Notes: generated by a model not told the origin, from the letters alone. 64,000 bases of DNA from Levilactobacillus cerevisiae (GCF_003946245.1 NZ_RHNN01000011.1:1-64000), one strand, 5' to 3'. Shown: positions 16,267-25,596, counted from the first letter of the stretch. A program made the numbers and translations.

Positions 16267-16898
16267 TGACAATCACGGATAAAATAGCGGCGGACCTTTT
16301 ACATATTGGGGCAGTTACCCTAGCACCCAACGACCCCTTTCTCTGGGCGAGCGGCATGCAGGCCCCCATTTACACGGATAATCGGCAGACGATTGCTTAT
16401 CCAGAGGTCCGGGCGTCGATTGCGGATGGTTTAGCGGCGCTGATTCAGGACAAATACCCCACGGCGACCGTGATTGGCGGCGTGGCAACGGCGGGAATTC
16501 CGCATGCGGCGTTGGTGGCTGACCGGCTGGCATTACCCATGAACTATGTGCGCGCCAAGCCCAAGGACCACGGTCGGGGCAAGCAAATTGAGGGGCAGAT
16601 CTCGCCGGACGACCAAGTTGTGTTGATTGATGATTTAATCTCAACCGGTGGAAGCGTACTGGCCGCAGCTAAAGCGGTCCAGGCGACTGGCGCCACAGTT
16701 CTAGGCGTCGTGGCCATTTTCTCCTATGAGTTGCCAGACAGTATGGTCAACTTCCGTGAAGCTGGATTGACACTGACGCCACTGACGACTTACAGTGCCT
16801 TGATTGCGGTGGCCCGTGAAGAGGGCGACATGACAGCCGCCGAGTTCGCGTCCTTGCAGCAATGGCGTGAGGATCCGTGGGCGTGGCCGGAAGCGTAA
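16263..16898 (+). CDS. pyrE: Orotate phosphoribosyltransferase
   Basis: 211 aa. Converts orotate and PRPP to OMP. The PRPP motif VVLIDDLISTGGS is intact and the flexible loop with basic residues (RAKPKDHGRGKQIEG) is present. ATG 16263 overlaps the pyrF stop and has GGGAG 8 nt upstream; an in-frame ATG at 16248 lies too far inside pyrF. A parS-like site starts at the base after the stop. Confidence 0.95.
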   Translation: MMTITDKIAADLLHIGAVTLAPNDPFLWASGMQAPIYTDNRQTIAYPEVRASIADGLAALIQDKYPTATVIGGVATAGIPHAALVADRLALPMNYVRAKPKDHGRGKQIEGQISPDDQVVLIDDLISTGGSVLAAAKAVQATGATVLGVVAIFSYELPDSMVNFREAGLTLTPLTTYSALIAVAREEGDMTAAEFASLQQWREDPWAWPEA

Positions 16899-16914
16899 TG
16901 TTTCATGTGAAACA
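16899..16914. promoter_or_regulatory. parS: parS-like site 3
   Basis: TGTTTCATGTGAAACA is identical to site 1 and follows the pyrE stop codon directly. Confidence 0.75.
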
Positions 16915-16933
16915 AGTAAAATGAGTGTAAGCG

Positions 16934-16971
16934 AAAAGCGATTTGCCAGTTAACCGGCAAATCGCTTTTTT
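16934..16971. terminator. Bidirectional terminator between pyrE and the M23 peptidase gene
   Basis: AAGCGATTTGCC pairs with GGCAAATCGCTT, flanked by A and T tracts on both sides. Confidence 0.88.
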
Positions 16972-16980
16972 CGTACCTAC

Positions 16981-17751
16981 TTAGTCAGCGGCTTTAATCA
17001 ACTTCAACGGATCCTGCCACGAATGGGCGCTGGGGTTCTGCCAATCATTTTGCGCGGTGACCCAGCTCTTCTGGTTGGTAACGCCCAGGTGCAGATGACC
17101 GCTGGCCTGAGTCGCAATGACCTGCCCAACTTTAACGGTTTCACCGACTTTGACGGTATGGGTCTGTTTGCCCATCGCAAATTCTTGGTAAACAATCTGG
17201 TCGCCATCCGCGGTCTCGGTGACCACGACGTCTTTGCCCAGTCCCAGTGGATAGGCATCGGTCACGCCACGTTTCATCGGGTTGCCGACAAAGATGACCT
17301 TCCCCGCGTGAACGGCGTGAATTTTACTACCCACGCCCGCGTTGAAGTCGACCCCGTCGTGCCAAGGAGAGTCGGCGAGGTCGCGCTTACCAAATGTTGA
17401 CGTGACGTACTGGCCACCGGTGTACGGCCAGCCCCATTCGGCTGGTTCGTCGGCCTTAGCTGAAGCATTGGCCGTCGTTGGCTTGAGTGCTGTCTTGGCG
17501 GCCTTCACCGCGGTACTTGCCGATTCAACGTGAAAGTATTGATACACGCGCTTGGGCTGGCTGGTTGCCTGTTCCGTCGGAGTATTGGCAATGGTGAGCG
17601 TTTCCGCTTCGGCCGTCTTGCCGATAAACAAAGGAAAACTAGAGATGACGCCCAGCAGTAAGAGGACGGGTAGTGTTCCGAGGAGTAGTTGGCGTTTTAG
17701 CCGGTTATTTAAATGACTTAATTGGTTGAAAGTGTGTTTCAGAGGCAACAT
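16981..17751 (-). CDS. Membrane-anchored M23 (LytM-type) peptidase
   Basis: 256 aa. An N-terminal signal anchor (about residues 27-48, LLLGTLPVLLLLGVISSFPLF) is followed by a linker and a LytM domain (about 125-250). Both zinc motifs are present: H-x-x-x-D in WHDGVDF and H-x-H in GHLHLG. So it could be an active endopeptidase cutting peptidoglycan cross-bridges outside the membrane. ATG 17751 (AAAGGTGG upstream) is used rather than the earlier GTG 17766. It is monocistronic, and the partner or target is unknown. Confidence 0.82.
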   Translation of the reverse strand: MLPLKHTFNQLSHLNNRLKRQLLLGTLPVLLLLGVISSFPLFIGKTAEAETLTIANTPTEQATSQPKRVYQYFHVESASTAVKAAKTALKPTTANASAKADEPAEWGWPYTGGQYVTSTFGKRDLADSPWHDGVDFNAGVGSKIHAVHAGKVIFVGNPMKRGVTDAYPLGLGKDVVVTETADGDQIVYQEFAMGKQTHTVKVGETVKVGQVIATQASGHLHLGVTNQKSWVTAQNDWQNPSAHSWQDPLKLIKAAD

Positions 17752-17766
17752 CGTTTTGGGGTCCAC

Positions 17767-18084
17767 CTTTTCACAGTAATAGAAAGATTGTACCAGTGTT
17801 TTGCGGGTAATGACATTAAAATTGTGTGACGATTTTGGGTTGGGCGGGATTTTGTAGATTTTAGGTCCGTCAGTTTGGCTGCGGATTTCGGCTAAATTGG
17901 GTGGCGGTGTGCCACTAGTAAACCGAGCTGTCGACGAACGCTAATTCTAATTAAAGACGATTTAATGTGATTTATGTTAACCAATCAATTCAATACAACA
18001 GTAAATACGATTTTAATCACGTTTTTTTGTGTTCTTCTATTAGATTTGCTAAAATGGCATTAACCGGGAAAGGTGGTTATGACA
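17767..18084 (+). promoter_or_regulatory. Intergenic stretch with promoter of the AbiL-like operon
   Basis: The right half is AT-rich, unlike the flanking resident genes. A promoter TTGTGT (18027-18032), 17-bp spacer, TAAAAT (18050-18055) lies just before the ATPase gene. No other gene is seen. Confidence 0.6.
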
Positions 18085-19368
18085 ATGCTAATTGACTTCT
18101 CAATGACGAACTTTAAGTCCTTTAAAGATGAAACGACACTTTCAGCAGAAACGGGCGAACGATTGAGTCGGCTCAAGCAGACCAATACCCTGAATGAAAA
18201 TGGCTATGGTCTTCTTAAGAATCTGCTTATCTTTGGGCCCAACGGTTCGGGGAAATCTAACTTACTGCTGGGTTTAAGAACAATGAAGCAAATGGTCTTG
18301 ACGAACCCCACGAAGGTGACCACACAATTACCCGCACAGCCATTCGTATTAGATGAAGTGAGCGTGCATCAGCCGCTTTACTTTGCGGTGACCTTTAATT
18401 ATCAGCGGACAACCTATCATTATGAATTCTCATATACCAAGTCTGCCATCGTCTCTGAGAAATTAAGTATCAAAGAGACCCGCGGAATGCGCACCTACTT
18501 TGAACGTCACCAACAAGAATTTTTGGTTTTGCCGGCCAATTTGGTGTCATTGCAAACGACGACCAAACCCAATACACTCCTCCTCTTTAACGCACAACAA
18601 GCGAATGATCACCATGCAGCAGGCGTCATGGCCTGGTTTCAGTCCGATTTATTATTTGTGGATGATGCACATTTGTCGGAGCAACTAGTGGCCATGCTTG
18701 ACCAACCAATTGTGAAGGAAGAGTTCTTACAATTCTTGCACTTTGCCGACTTCAATATTGTTGATATTCAAACGCGGCAGGTTGCGACACCCCGGATACC
18801 AGATCAGTTGTTGCAACTACTCCAAGGAGGCGACGGAGAAGTCCAATTGCCTGAAACGATGCCGCAGATATTTGCGATTCATCAGAAATACAATGCGGCT
18901 GGCGAGGTTGTTGGTCAAGAGGAATTGCCATTAGCGAGCGAGTCGCAGGGGACGCAAAAGATATTTGTTATTGGCCTGTCGATTATCAATGCTCAGTTAA
19001 ATGGTAACGGCAAGACACTCTTATTCGATGAATTTGATGACTCGCTACACTTTGAACTCACGAAGGCGTTGATTAAGATTTTTAATTCTAAGGCCAATAA
19101 GAATCAATTTATCCTGACCACTCAGGAACTGCAACTGTTGGATTCTGACTTGAGAACTGACCAGATTTACTTGGTGGAAAAGAATTTTCAAGGGGTAAGT
19201 GAACTAAACGCTATTTTTGATTTTAGTGATACCCGGATGACCGCTCGCCGTGACGTGAGCTTTTTGAAACGGTATATTGAAGGTCGCTTCGGTGCCATGC
19301 CAACGGTCAACGCGGATGAGATGTTACTAGCGTTAGAGGAGCTTAGTGCTGACGGTGATCGTGAATGA
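18085..19368 (+). CDS. AAA15-family ATPase, RloA/AbiLi-like defence component
   Basis: 427 aa. An ABC/SMC-like ATPase of the OLD/AAA15 group. The N-terminus MLIDFSMTNFKSFKDETTLS is typical, Walker A is FGPNGSGKSN, a SQGTQ signature precedes the end, and Walker B is LLFDEFDDSLH. It overlaps the next gene, an RloB homologue, by 4 nt. The ATPase + RloB pair is the arrangement of the lactococcal abortive infection system AbiL, and is parallel to the PARIS AriA/AriB pair. The likely role is to sense phage and release the RloB effector. ATG 18085 is preferred because AAAGGTGG lies 8 nt before it. Codon use is more AT-rich than the neighbours, suggesting transfer. Confidence 0.8.
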   Translation: MLIDFSMTNFKSFKDETTLSAETGERLSRLKQTNTLNENGYGLLKNLLIFGPNGSGKSNLLLGLRTMKQMVLTNPTKVTTQLPAQPFVLDEVSVHQPLYFAVTFNYQRTTYHYEFSYTKSAIVSEKLSIKETRGMRTYFERHQQEFLVLPANLVSLQTTTKPNTLLLFNAQQANDHHAAGVMAWFQSDLLFVDDAHLSEQLVAMLDQPIVKEEFLQFLHFADFNIVDIQTRQVATPRIPDQLLQLLQGGDGEVQLPETMPQIFAIHQKYNAAGEVVGQEELPLASESQGTQKIFVIGLSIINAQLNGNGKTLLFDEFDDSLHFELTKALIKIFNSKANKNQFILTTQELQLLDSDLRTDQIYLVEKNFQGVSELNAIFDFSDTRMTARRDVSFLKRYIEGRFGAMPTVNADEMLLALEELSADGDRE

Positions 19369-19976
19369 GCCGAAAATCACGGCAACTTAACCAGAAGAAA
19401 GTAACGGTTATTTATTGTGAAGGTGAGTCTGAAAAGGCTTATTTTGAAATGTTGTCAGCAAAATATCGTAGTGGCGCGAATGTTCATACTGAAAAGGTGC
19501 AAATCGAAACCATTGCGCAATCGCGGGGCGCGGACTTGATTGAAAAGGCAGCTCGTAAAATGGCACGGCTACCACGAAACAAACAGGTAGACCAAGCGTA
19601 CGTTGTGTTTGACCGAGATAACTTAACACAATCTGATCTTGAACATTGTGGTAGGGTCGCCCGTGAGCACCAAATCAAGATTATTTTTTCCAGTATCAAT
19701 TTCGAAGTTTGGATTCTCATGCACTTTGAGACAGTGTCCAAAGCATATACGGGGTCACAACTTAATCAAAGGCTATCAGGTTCTCAATATTTCAATCAAG
19801 ATTATTCGAAATTTAAAGGAAGACGCTACGATCACTTTTTGTTTGATCGGGTTAACTTTGCAGTTGTTCATGGTCAAATCCTCACGAATCGCCAGGATAA
19901 TTTCTGGTTAAAAAGTGATCCTTACACAAATGTGCACGAGGTATTAACAGATATCTACGGCGTCACCCAATTCTAG
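19365..19976 (+). CDS. RloB-family protein (AbiLii-like effector, TOPRIM-type)
   Basis: 203 aa. The opening KKVTVIYCEGESEKAYFEML carries the conserved glutamates of a TOPRIM-like fold. AYVVFDRDN supplies the Asp-x-Asp, followed by SSINFEVWILMHFE, which is characteristic of RloB. TOPRIM folds in defence systems are usually nucleases, for example AriB cutting tRNA; activity here is inferred. ATG overlaps the ATPase stop (ATGA), so the two are translationally coupled. The pair is closed by the terminator at 19983-20019 and forms a two-gene cassette with low GC. Confidence 0.8.
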   Translation: MSRKSRQLNQKKVTVIYCEGESEKAYFEMLSAKYRSGANVHTEKVQIETIAQSRGADLIEKAARKMARLPRNKQVDQAYVVFDRDNLTQSDLEHCGRVAREHQIKIIFSSINFEVWILMHFETVSKAYTGSQLNQRLSGSQYFNQDYSKFKGRRYDHFLFDRVNFAVVHGQILTNRQDNFWLKSDPYTNVHEVLTDIYGVTQF

Positions 19977-19982
19977 CCAAGA

Positions 19983-20019
19983 GGTCCAGCAACCGCGCCA
20001 CAGTTGATGGGCCTTTTTT
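19983..20019 (+). terminator. Terminator of the AbiL-like operon
   Basis: GGTCCA-G-CAAC pairs with GTTG-A-TGGGCC, followed by six Ts. Confidence 0.75.
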
Positions 20020-20171
20020 GAGCCGTTGAGCCCCTCAAAATCACCTCCCCACCAAACCTTACAGTTCCGGAAAGTTTGTTAAGCTTCCCTCAAGCCCTAA
20101 CGTATTTTAAGTTTCAGGCGGTATAACCAAGGTAAGCAACTTTTGTTGATTAAGTAAGGGAGGACTTTCTA

Positions 20172-21581
20172 ATGACAAATACCAAACGAAACATCACCAT
20201 CGCTTTAGCAGGAACCGCCGTTGTGGGTGGCCTGATTGCGGCCCCACAGCTGTTAAACGCCAGTCAGCCAACGCCGCCGACTCAGGCCATGGCGAAGACG
20301 AAACCGAGTGGCACCAAGCCAAGTGGAACTAGTGCGCCGGGACAAACCAGCAGTAGCAGCGCGAAACTTTCTGGACAGAAGACGATTTCCAGTAGTAAAA
20401 CGCTGAGCAAACAGACGATTAAATCCAGCACCGCCAACCGTTCTGCCGTCTACGTCAAGAGTGGCGGCAAGCTGACCCTCACCAACAGCAAATTGACCAA
20501 GACCGGCAGTACGACCAGCACCGACAGCAGTAATTTCTTCGGCCAAAATGCCGGCCTGTTAGTCACCAAGGGTGGTCAAGCCACCGTTTCCGGTCTGACG
20601 GAAAATACGGCCGCTACCGGGGCCAACGGGATCTTTGCGACCGGTAAAAACGCCAAAGTGACGGTCAAAAACAGTCAAATCAACACGACCAAGAGCTCGT
20701 CACGGGGCCTTGACGCCACCTATAAAGGAAAGATCACGGCAACCAACACCAACATCACGACGACCGGCAGTCACTCTGCCGCGTTGGCAACCGACCGGGG
20801 TGGCGGTACCGTCAGCCTGACTAAGGGGACACTGAAGACTGCCGGTGACGGCTCGCCCGTCATTTACTCCACGGGGAACATTTCCGCGCAGAACGTGACT
20901 GGGACCGCCACGGGTGCTGAAGCGGCCGATATTGAAGGGTCGAACAGTATTACCGTTAAAAATAGTCAGTTGACCGGTAAAAAGAATAACGGGGTGATGC
21001 TCTACCAGAGTATGTCCGGTGATTCCGAGGTCGGCACGTCCGTCTTCTCCATGACGAACGGCAGTCTGACGTCGACGGTGAAGAGCGGTTCTAAAGGGAC
21101 CACCAACCACACCGGGGCGCTCTTCTACGTCACCAACACAACGGCCAAGATTAATCTGACCAACGTAAAATTGAGCAACGCCTCGAACACCCTGATCCGT
21201 TTGGCCAGCGACCGCTGGGGAACCAGTGGCAGCAATGGTGGCAAGCTGACGTTTACCGCTAAGAACCAAACGCTGAAGGGCAACATTCTGGTGGCCAAGG
21301 GCAGTACGCTGAAACTGAATCTGACCTCCGGGAGTACGTTTACCGGGGCCATCAACAGCGCCAACACCACCGGCAAGACGACGGTCACACTGAAGGGCAA
21401 CAACACCTGGAACGTGACCAAGAATTCGTACGTCACGTCACTGGTCAGCACCAAGAGCGGCATTAAGCACATCAAATCAAACGGCCACAACGTATATTAC
21501 GATAAGAGTAGTAGCGCTAACAAATGGCTTAACGGCAAGACGTACAGCCTGAGTGGCGGCGGAAAGTTGATTGCCAAATAG
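20172..21581 (+). CDS. Secreted Ser/Thr-rich beta-helix (adhesin-like) protein
   Basis: 469 aa. A signal peptide (NTKRNITIALAGTAVVGGLIAA) and a low-complexity Pro/Ser/Thr linker (about 33-85) come first. Then roughly 300 residues repeat a loose pattern of about 20-25 residues (GGKLTLTNSKLTKTG, GKNAKVTVKNSQINTT, GKITATNTNITTTG, SNSITVKNSQLTG), as in right-handed parallel beta-helices of adhesins. No LPXTG motif, WxL domain or membrane anchor is seen, so it is probably released or bound by charge. ATG 20172 has AAGGGAGGA ahead. Function unknown; carbohydrate binding or biofilm is a guess from fold alone. Confidence 0.65.
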   Translation: MTNTKRNITIALAGTAVVGGLIAAPQLLNASQPTPPTQAMAKTKPSGTKPSGTSAPGQTSSSSAKLSGQKTISSSKTLSKQTIKSSTANRSAVYVKSGGKLTLTNSKLTKTGSTTSTDSSNFFGQNAGLLVTKGGQATVSGLTENTAATGANGIFATGKNAKVTVKNSQINTTKSSSRGLDATYKGKITATNTNITTTGSHSAALATDRGGGTVSLTKGTLKTAGDGSPVIYSTGNISAQNVTGTATGAEAADIEGSNSITVKNSQLTGKKNNGVMLYQSMSGDSEVGTSVFSMTNGSLTSTVKSGSKGTTNHTGALFYVTNTTAKINLTNVKLSNASNTLIRLASDRWGTSGSNGGKLTFTAKNQTLKGNILVAKGSTLKLNLTSGSTFTGAINSANTTGKTTVTLKGNNTWNVTKNSYVTSLVSTKSGIKHIKSNGHNVYYDKSSSANKWLNGKTYSLSGGGKLIAK

Positions 21582-21701
21582 ACTGATTGATTGGCGTGAG
21601 TGGCTTCAGTCAGGTTTAAAATGATTGTTGTGTGACGACGCCACCGCCAGCTTTCTTTATCGAATTGAATACCAGTGAGCTTAAGCTTTTCAACCAATGA
21701 C

Positions 21702-21755
21702 ACAAAAACACTGACCATACACCTCAGCAACGAGGGGAATGGTCAGTGTTTTTGT
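21702..21755. terminator. Bidirectional 17-bp stem terminator
   Basis: ACAAAAACACTGACCAT (21702-21718) pairs exactly with 21739-21755. It can serve the beta-helix gene (+) and transcription leaving the RNA element and yhgE (-). Confidence 0.85.
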
Positions 21756-21872
21756 ACGGGAAAATTATAAGCTGAGAGGACGTTTACCAAAATCAATGTA
21801 AACCGGAATCTCGGCCAGTCACAGGGCGACCAGAGAACAATGCCAAAGTGCTACCGTAACACCGAAGGCATT

Positions 21873-22078
21873 GGTCTGGTCGCTGTAGGCGTGAGTGAAC
21901 CAAATTTAGGCTCAGCCGTGGGATTTTCCAAGTGGGGTGCTTGGAAAATGGCGACTTTGAAACGCGGGCTTGGCGGTTCAAAGCGAGGTCAAAGACCGCT
22001 CTTTGGCTTTGGCCGTCCTGCCCACAGCGTTCCAGCCTAAATTTGGCGAACGGTAAGCCGGCAGGCAAGCACCAGACC
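21873..22078 (-). ncRNA. Structured RNA element R1 (unknown family, minus strand)
   Basis: Sits 5 nt after the yhgE stop, same strand. Outer arms GGTCTGGT/ACCAGACC (21873-21880, 22071-22078) enclose CCAAATTTAGGCT/AGCCTAAATTTGG (21900-21912, 22034-22046). Inside are a perfect 10-bp hairpin (ATTTTCCAAG/CTTGGAAAAT), CTTTGAA/TTCAAAG and CAAAG/CTTTG. Read on the minus strand it contains CGCTGTGGGC, AGCCAAAGAGCGGTCTT, CTTTGAACCGCC and TCCCACGG. All of these recur in similar order in element R4 and partly in R3, while the stems differ. Confidence 0.6.
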
Positions 22079-22083
22079 AGTAC

Positions 22084-24852
22084 CTAAACCTCTGGGATGT
22101 CCATGGCGTTGATGCGGCCGTGCCGGCGAGCGTAGAACAGCATCGCCATCGCCGAGAATGCCAAAGCAATCCCGAAGAGCACGCCCATTTCAGGCAAGGC
22201 CGAGTTGCCAATCATCAAGGTCTCGCGGAAGCCATCGACGGCGTAACTCATGGGTAACCAGGGATGAATGGCCTTGAAGAACCCATTTGTCAGTTGCAGC
22301 GGGTAGGTCCCCGCGGAGCCGCCAAGTTGGAGCACCAGCAGGACCATTCCGAAGAAGGCCCCCGGCTTGCCCAGCACCAGGTTCAGCCAGTAGACAATGC
22401 TCATGAAGGCGCCCCCAGTTAAGAGGAGCATCATGAACGTCGCCCACGGATGAATCGGTGCGAGCCCGTCGATGCTGGCGAGCAGGCCGGTCATAAATGT
22501 GGCTTCGCCGAGGACAAAGGCACTCATGATGGACGCCTTGCCCAGCCACCAGCTCCAACCAGTCCGGGGGTATTTCCGCGGCGTGTACATGTCAAACATC
22601 AGGTTGAAGACCAGTGCCCCCACGAAGAGGGAGACGGACATCATGTACGGCGCCATCCCGGTCCCATTGTCCGGCGCATCATCGTGGTCGGTGTGGGTCG
22701 TGGTTGTCGGTTGGGCAAATTGGCGGTAGGTCAGCTGTGACGGGTGACCTACCGCCGCTTTCTTGCTGGCGGCGTTCAATGAAGTGGCCAGCTTGGCGTT
22801 GCCGGTCTGAACCGTTGCGGCGCCCGTCGTTGCTTGCCTGGCACCGGTTGCCAGTTGCTTTGCGCCACTCGTGACTTGCGTCGTGCCGTTCGTGGCCGTC
22901 TGCATGGCGGCGGTCAGCTGCGGCCCACTGGTGGCCAGGGTGGTGAGGCCGCTGGTCAGGGTCGTGGCCCCGTCAGCCAGCTTGGTAATGCCACTCTTGA
23001 GCTGGGGCGTCTTGCCGTTAAGCGTGGTCAAACCACTAGCCAGCGTGGTTGCGCCGCTGTTGAGGCTGGCATTTTTCGCGGTCAACTGTTGGGTCCCACT
23101 TGCTAGTTGCGATGTGCCACTGACGAGTTGTTGCGTCCCGGTGGTCAGTTGGGTGCCCTTAGTGCTGAGCTGCTGCGTGCCGGCGGCCAATTGCGTGGCG
23201 CCGGTCGTGAGTTGACTGACGCCGCTGGTGAGGCTGGGCGTCTTGGACGACAGCGTCTGCAGGCCCGTGTTCAGGGTGCCCAGCGCGGTATTGGCCGTTT
23301 GCAGGCTACTGGTCAAGGTCTGCGCGTTCGTGGTCAACGTGTCGACACCACTGGCCAGCTGATCTTGGGCGCTGGCCGCCGCGGTCAGGCCACTTTGGAG
23401 ATCGGTCAAGGCGCTGGCACTGCTGTCGAGATCACTCAGGTCACTGCTGAGTTGCTTGGCGGCGCTCTGAACCGTGGTGAGGGCGCTACTGTCATCGGTG
23501 TCACTGACGGCTTTGAGCATGGCGGCCTTTTGGGTGGCCGTCAAATTTTGGGTGTCGGCCGCCGCGGCCACCTTGGTCTTGAGGGCCGCACTGTCGTCAG
23601 CGCTCGCCAGTGCTGTGAGCGCCGTTTGTAAAGCCGCGGCGTCACTCTTAACGGCACTGGTACTCTGCGCGCTGGTGGCCAGCTTGGCCGCGGCAGTTTT
23701 CAAAGCGGTCTGTTGCGTTTTAGACGAACTGAGGCCGGATTGAAGTTGCTTGAGGCCACTGGTCAAGGCTGCGCTCCCGGTGGCGAGTTTGGTGTAGTTG
23801 GTGGTCAGTTCCTGGCTGCCACTCGCCAGTTTGGTAACGCTGCTACCGAGTTGTTGGGTGCTGGCACCGAGCGTGCTGAGATTACTGCTGAGCTTTTGCG
23901 CACCGGTATTGGCGCTGGCCACACCGCTCACGTATTGCTGGGTGCCGGACTGGACGGTCCGACTCCCCGTGGCGACTTTGCCGGCGGCCGTATTGAGTTT
24001 GCTGGTGCCGGCGGTGTAGGCGGAAACGCCGCTGCGGAGTTGTTGGCTCCCGGTTGCGAGCTGCTGGATGCCACTGATGAGTTGATTGGATTGACTGAGT
24101 AGCTGATCAAGGCCGGTGGTGAGCTGTTGACTGCCGGCCTGGGCTTGCTTGACGCCGGTGACGTACTGGCTGAGCTTGCTGGTAATCGTGCGTTCGCCGT
24201 TGGTCAGCTTGACCGAACTGCTAGCCAGCGTGTTCAGGCCGGTCGCAATTTTTTTGTCGGCGGCGGTTAATTTTTGGCTCCCAGTGGCGAGCTTCTGACT
24301 GCCCTTGCCGGCGGTGCCGAGGCCGCTCCCCAGCTGTTTGATGCTGGTAAACATGGTCTTGGCGTAGGTCTGGGTCACTTGCGCACCAACGGATTGGGCG
24401 GCGGACTTCGCGGCCGTGGCCGTCATCTTGGACGCCGTAAAGTTATGGCCGGCGCTGGTCTGGTAGTGGAGCACCATTTTCTGCGGGTGGGTGGCCATCA
24501 GGGTCGTCGCGTCGTGGGAAAAATTGTGCGGAATTGTGATGACCATGTAGTATTTGCCGTTGGTCAAGCCTTGTTCAGCCTGGGCTTTGGTCGTGACCGG
24601 TATAAATTTCATCGCCGTGGATTTTTTTAAATTGGTGGTGAGACTCTTGCCGGCGGTCAGGCGTTTACCCTGGTAGGACACGGGTTGATCCTGATTGACG
24701 ACGGCCACGGGGAGGTCGGCGAGCCTGCCGTAGGGGTCCCACATGGACTTGAGAAACGTGACGGCGTAGATTGATGGAATAAACATGATGACCACCAAGA
24801 CTGCCAAAAGTAATTTATGTTTGATTAAATATCGCCATTCTGCGCGAATCAT
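22084..24852 (-). CDS. YhgE/Pip-family membrane protein with very long coiled-coil repeat region
   Basis: 922 aa. One transmembrane segment near residue 20 and the YhgE N-domain signature (FLKSMWDPYGRLADLPVAVVNQD) are followed by an extracellular region of about 500 residues built from heptad-like repeats (QLASGTQQLTTG, KLATGSQKL and variants). The last 200 residues hold about five membrane segments (ABC-2 permease-like). Such proteins include lactococcal Pip, a phage adsorption receptor; some are linked to type VII secretion. ATG 24852 with GGGGGGA upstream is chosen over the long upstream extension. Divergent from a TetR gene that probably represses it. A shorter paralogue lies at 34896. 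Confidence 0.8.
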   Translation of the reverse strand: MIRAEWRYLIKHKLLLAVLVVIMFIPSIYAVTFLKSMWDPYGRLADLPVAVVNQDQPVSYQGKRLTAGKSLTTNLKKSTAMKFIPVTTKAQAEQGLTNGKYYMVITIPHNFSHDATTLMATHPQKMVLHYQTSAGHNFTASKMTATAAKSAAQSVGAQVTQTYAKTMFTSIKQLGSGLGTAGKGSQKLATGSQKLTAADKKIATGLNTLASSSVKLTNGERTITSKLSQYVTGVKQAQAGSQQLTTGLDQLLSQSNQLISGIQQLATGSQQLRSGVSAYTAGTSKLNTAAGKVATGSRTVQSGTQQYVSGVASANTGAQKLSSNLSTLGASTQQLGSSVTKLASGSQELTTNYTKLATGSAALTSGLKQLQSGLSSSKTQQTALKTAAAKLATSAQSTSAVKSDAAALQTALTALASADDSAALKTKVAAAADTQNLTATQKAAMLKAVSDTDDSSALTTVQSAAKQLSSDLSDLDSSASALTDLQSGLTAAASAQDQLASGVDTLTTNAQTLTSSLQTANTALGTLNTGLQTLSSKTPSLTSGVSQLTTGATQLAAGTQQLSTKGTQLTTGTQQLVSGTSQLASGTQQLTAKNASLNSGATTLASGLTTLNGKTPQLKSGITKLADGATTLTSGLTTLATSGPQLTAAMQTATNGTTQVTSGAKQLATGARQATTGAATVQTGNAKLATSLNAASKKAAVGHPSQLTYRQFAQPTTTTHTDHDDAPDNGTGMAPYMMSVSLFVGALVFNLMFDMYTPRKYPRTGWSWWLGKASIMSAFVLGEATFMTGLLASIDGLAPIHPWATFMMLLLTGGAFMSIVYWLNLVLGKPGAFFGMVLLVLQLGGSAGTYPLQLTNGFFKAIHPWLPMSYAVDGFRETLMIGNSALPEMGVLFGIALAFSAMAMLFYARRHGRINAMDIPEV

Positions 24853-24898
24853 CGGCGAATCCCCCCTGTTCTGTGGTATCCTGTGAGTAAAATATGCC

Positions 24899-24975
24899 TC
24901 ACATGTGGCTAAATAATACGCAGAAGTGTTAATCACGTCCACCACACAATGAGTTACTATGTGGATTAAGCCACA
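24899..24975. promoter_or_regulatory. Probable TetR operators in the yhgE/tetR divergent region
   Basis: TGTGG-ATTAAG-CCACA (24960-24975) is an inverted repeat. A related ATGTGGCTAA occurs at 24903-24912. Both lie between the divergent starts at 24852 and 25012. Confidence 0.5.
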
Positions 24976-25011
24976 CTTTCGCCACATCTGGGGTCTAACG
25001 GGAGGGATTCG

Positions 25012-25596
25012 ATGACGGATAGACGAGTCGTCCGAACGAATCAGGCGCTGCGAGCGGCCTTTAGAAAACTGGCCCAGCAGTATCGGTTTCGCGAAATCAC
25101 CGTGGCACAGTTAACCGCGGAGGCCAATATCAATCGGAAGACATTTTACTTACATTTTGACTCGATTGATGATTTGGCGGATAGTTTCACCGCGGAGATT
25201 GCGGATCAATTATTAGAATTGTTATTGCGGGAGCCGGCCAACCACGCGCCGCTGAATCATCCGGGCGTCTGGTTTGACCGGTTGAGTGCCTTCTTCGAGG
25301 AGGCGCCAACGTTCTATACGTTTATCCTGACGTCAGACGACTACAGCTTTCTCTCACGTCGGGTGAAATACCGCGTGGCAGCGGGGTTAGCGGCGGATTT
25401 TCAAAAGGACTATCAGCTGAGCGCCCTGGACGCCGAGATTGGCGTGAACTTCCTGATCGACAGCACGTTGACGCTGTTTCGGCTCTACATTACCAAGCAG
25501 CTGGGCGACCTGTCGTCAGCAGAATTTCGCCAGCGCATGGTGACGCTGAATTTGGCGGGGATGCGCGGGTTTTTGAAGTTGGCTGGAGGGAAGTAA
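25012..25596 (+). CDS. TetR-family regulator divergent from yhgE
   Basis: 194 aa. The N-terminal helix-turn-helix is clear (FREITVAQLTAEANINRKTFYLHFDSIDDLADSF), and the C-terminal half is helical and ligand-binding. ATG 25012 has GGGAGGG ahead. The gene pair TetR-YhgE is repeated at 34124-36188, so each YhgE seems to have its own repressor. Confidence 0.85.
   Translation: MTDRRVVRTNQALRAAFRKLAQQYRFREITVAQLTAEANINRKTFYLHFDSIDDLADSFTAEIADQLLELLLREPANHAPLNHPGVWFDRLSAFFEEAPTFYTFILTSDDYSFLSRRVKYRVAAGLAADFQKDYQLSALDAEIGVNFLIDSTLTLFRLYITKQLGDLSSAEFRQRMVTLNLAGMRGFLKLAGGK

Noticed and set aside
22750-24350. Tandem repeats that could suggest a CRISPR array or satellite
   Set aside because: They are in-frame heptad repeats of the YhgE/Pip shaft; units vary and there are no unique spacers. 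Plus-strand open frames here are shadows of the same repeats.
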